A program made the position numbers and the translations under genes. A model generated the notes under the pieces. It searched no databases and had not been told where the DNA came from. It saw only the letters and a list, made by a program, of their open reading frames with translations. A DNA stretch of 7,244 nt from Alcaligenaceae bacterium (GTDB taxonomy: Bacteria > Pseudomonadota > Gammaproteobacteria > Burkholderiales > Burkholderiaceae): the NCBI GenBank assembly GCA_947372575.1, contig CANBUF010000088.1, positions 1 through 7,244 on the forward strand, written 5' to 3'. Positions 6,294 through 7,244 of this stretch are shown here, piece after piece; the first letter of the stretch is position 1, and every line of letters starts with the position of its first letter.

Positions 6294-6641
6294 TTACTCT
6301 ACGCCGTGCAGTTCAACCTCGAAAACCAGCGTGGCATTAGGAGGAATGACTCCGCCCGCACCACGTTCGCCATAGCCCATATCCGAAGGAATGATGAGTG
6401 TGCGCTTGCCGCCGACCTTCATGCCTGCCACGCCTTCATCCCAGCCGCGAATCACATGGCCAGCACCCAGAGGGAAACTGAACAGTTGACCGCGATCTTT
6501 GGAGCTGTCGAATTTGGCACCTTTCTGATCGGCTGCTGCCGCATCAAAAAGCCAGCCCGTGTAGTGCACCGAAACATCGGAGCCTGCAACGGCCTCAGGG
6601 CCTGTACCAACTGTGTGATCAATTTTCTGGAGTGCGCTCAC
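6294..6641 (-). CDS. FKBP-type peptidyl-prolyl cis-trans isomerase (cytoplasmic, short)
   Basis: The 115-residue protein is a single FKBP domain with no signal peptide. It catalyses cis-trans isomerisation of peptide bonds before proline (EC 5.2.1.8) and acts as a folding helper in the cytoplasm. By alignment with human FKBP12, all pocket residues are present: Tyr27 (VHYTGW), Asp45 (KFDSS), Phe54 and Phe56 (LFSFPLG), Val63, Ile64 and Trp67 ([10 protein letters not shown]), Tyr90 (MGYG), Ile99 (GVIPP) and Phe107 (LVFEVEL). An insert, [10 protein letters not shown], after GWLF is of a kind I associate with proteobacterial short FKBPs. The start is GTG, with AAGGA seven bases upstream and an in-frame TAA just before, so no longer start is possible. 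It is divergent from rmuC and reads toward the receptor gene, whose promoter lies just past its stop. No strong terminator is seen between them. Confidence 0.95.
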   Translation of the reverse strand: MSALQKIDHTVGTGPEAVAGSDVSVHYTGWLFDAAAADQKGAKFDSSKDRGQLFSFPLGAGHVIRGWDEGVAGMKVGGKRTLIIPSDMGYGERGAGGVIPPNATLVFEVELHGVE

Positions 6642-6648
6642 GTGAGTG

Positions 6649-6653
6649 TCCTT
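6649..6653 (-). promoter_or_regulatory. Shine-Dalgarno site supporting the GTG start of the FKBP gene
   Basis: Minus-strand AAGGA lies seven bases before the GTG at 6641-6639. A TAA in the same frame, a few codons upstream, excludes any longer form. Confidence 0.75.
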
Positions 6654-6677
6654 TTAAGAGGGGATTATCATTCATAC

Positions 6678-6705
6678 TTGAATTGAGACCAGCCGGCAGT
6701 ATATT
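6678..6705 (+). promoter_or_regulatory. Possible rmuC promoter
   Basis: TTGAAT (6678-6683) and TATATT (6700-6705) are 16 bases apart. The -10 is one base from consensus. The predicted start near 6712 leaves a leader of about 63 bases, which contains a small hairpin (CAGCC 6712-6716 with GGCTG 6725-6729). The call is by eye. Confidence 0.4.
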
Positions 6706-6763
6706 CCGGATCAGCCAACTGTCAGGCTGGTGCGATAGCCTTCGCTGCACTCATCTGGACAAT

Positions 6764-6767
6764 AGGA
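6764..6767 (+). promoter_or_regulatory. Shine-Dalgarno site selecting the TTG start of rmuC
   Basis: AGGA ends seven bases before the TTG at 6775. The in-frame TGA at 6769-6771 rules out any earlier start. The next ATG, at 6820, would remove part of the membrane anchor. Confidence 0.6.
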
Positions 6768-6774
6768 TTGAATC

Positions 6775-7244
6775 TTGAATATCGATAGTTTTTCAACCAT
6801 CACGTTACTTGTTGGTCTGATGCTCGGCGCAGCATTTGCCTGGATACTCCTGCGGGTGCGCGTCACGGCTGCACGCGAGGCAGGGCGCATGGAGCTCGCC
6901 GTCGAGTTAGCCACAGAGCGTGAGCGAGCGAGCCGGGTTCCCGTCTTAGATGAAAAAAACCGTGTGCTTGAGATGGATCTCATGCAAATCCGTCAGCAAA
7001 CGGCTGCATTACGCGAGGCGGCGAGTGGCCTGAATGCAGAACTCAACGCTGAACGCGATACCCTCACACAATTACGTCAGGACTTGCAATCAGAAAGATT
7101 ACAGCGTGAAAAAGCAGAAGCTGAAATCGGCAGCTTGAATACCGAGCTTGCACAAGTCAATACACAACTTGTCGCAGAGATCTCCAAGGCTAAAGATAAT
7201 CTTGCGATTTTGACTGACGCTCGAGACGCACTCTCGAACCAGTT
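6775..7244 (+). CDS. rmuC: RmuC-family DNA recombination protein, C-terminus beyond window
   Basis: The frame is open from 6772 to the right edge, giving 156 codons from the TTG start. The product begins with one membrane anchor at about residues 7-25 (TITLLVGLMLGAAFAWILL), then a basic RVRV stretch and a long, heptad-rich charged region (about 30-150) expected to form a coiled coil. The last visible part, KDNLAILTDARDALSNQ, matches the segment that leads into the conserved nuclease-like core in RmuC proteins. RmuC is known for limiting recombination at inverted repeats and is thought to act on DNA structures; the catalytic domain itself lies outside the window. The identity therefore rests on architecture and this joining motif. 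The start is most likely TTG with a good AGGA site; ATG at 6820 is the alternative. It is divergent from the FKBP gene. Confidence 0.82.
   Translation, partial: MNIDSFSTITLLVGLMLGAAFAWILLRVRVTAAREAGRMELAVELATERERASRVPVLDEKNRVLEMDLMQIRQQTAALREAASGLNAELNAERDTLTQLRQDLQSERLQREKAEAEIGSLNTELAQVNTQLVAEISKAKDNLAILTDARDALSNQ

Noticed and set aside
6661..6676. Second Fur box (AATGATAATC on the minus strand) before the FKBP gene
   Set aside because: The 10-base core matches, but the flanks do not (about 10 of 19), and the GATAAT within it is more simply a -10-like element without a good -35.
6306..6686. 126-codon plus-strand open frame opposite the FKBP gene
   Set aside because: It lies antisense to a protein with every FKBP pocket residue intact, has no recognisable domain, and is a shadow frame.
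6711..6983. 90-codon minus-strand frame at the right end
   Set aside because: It is antisense to rmuC, Ser/Arg-rich, with no domain; the plus-strand frame is open to the edge with a sensible anchor and coiled coil.

Overview
This window looks like chromosomal DNA of a betaproteobacterium. Burkholderiales, possibly Alcaligenaceae-like, is the best guess. The reasons are an orphan Bug-type (tripartite tricarboxylate) binding protein, a TonB C-terminal domain of the two-cysteine type I associate with Burkholderiales, and a short cytoplasmic FKBP with an insert after the YTGW motif. The taxonomic call is inference from protein style and was not tested by a search. Genes are dense, and no stretch over 300 bases lacks a gene. 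No rRNA, tRNA, CRISPR array, transposase or integrase was seen.

Layout from left to right: (1) positions 1-837, minus strand: the N-terminal 279 residues of an acyltransferase-3 membrane protein running off the left edge. (2) 948-1748, minus: a family-3 periplasmic solute-binding protein followed by a clear intrinsic terminator at 871-904. (3) 1860-2846, minus: a Bug-family periplasmic binding protein with a GTG start and a recognisable sigma-70-like promoter. That promoter carries a 13-bp perfect inverted repeat centred on the predicted transcription start, with six tandem heptamers immediately upstream of the -35. (4) 3003-6175, minus: a two-gene iron-uptake operon, a TonB-dependent siderophore receptor followed 26 bases later by its own tonB, behind a strong Fur-box match that covers the -10 element. 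(5) 6294-6641, minus: an FKBP-type peptidyl-prolyl isomerase with a GTG start. (6) 6775-7244, plus: the N-terminal part of rmuC, apparently starting at TTG and running off the right edge. It is divergent from the FKBP gene.

Functionally, the receptor and TonB should work together: under iron limitation Fur leaves the promoter, the receptor binds a ferric siderophore at the outer membrane, and TonB passes energy from the inner membrane. ExbB and ExbD are not in the window and must come from elsewhere. The two periplasmic binding proteins are both 'orphans': no permease or ATPase gene lies beside them. They may share a transcript, because no terminator is visible in the 111 bases between them and one follows the second gene.

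Most of the window is ordinary, well-known gene families. The parts that deserve a second look are the unusual control region of the Bug gene (palindrome plus heptamer array) and the altered ligand pocket of the family-3 binding protein. I found no convincing evidence of a wholly new system.
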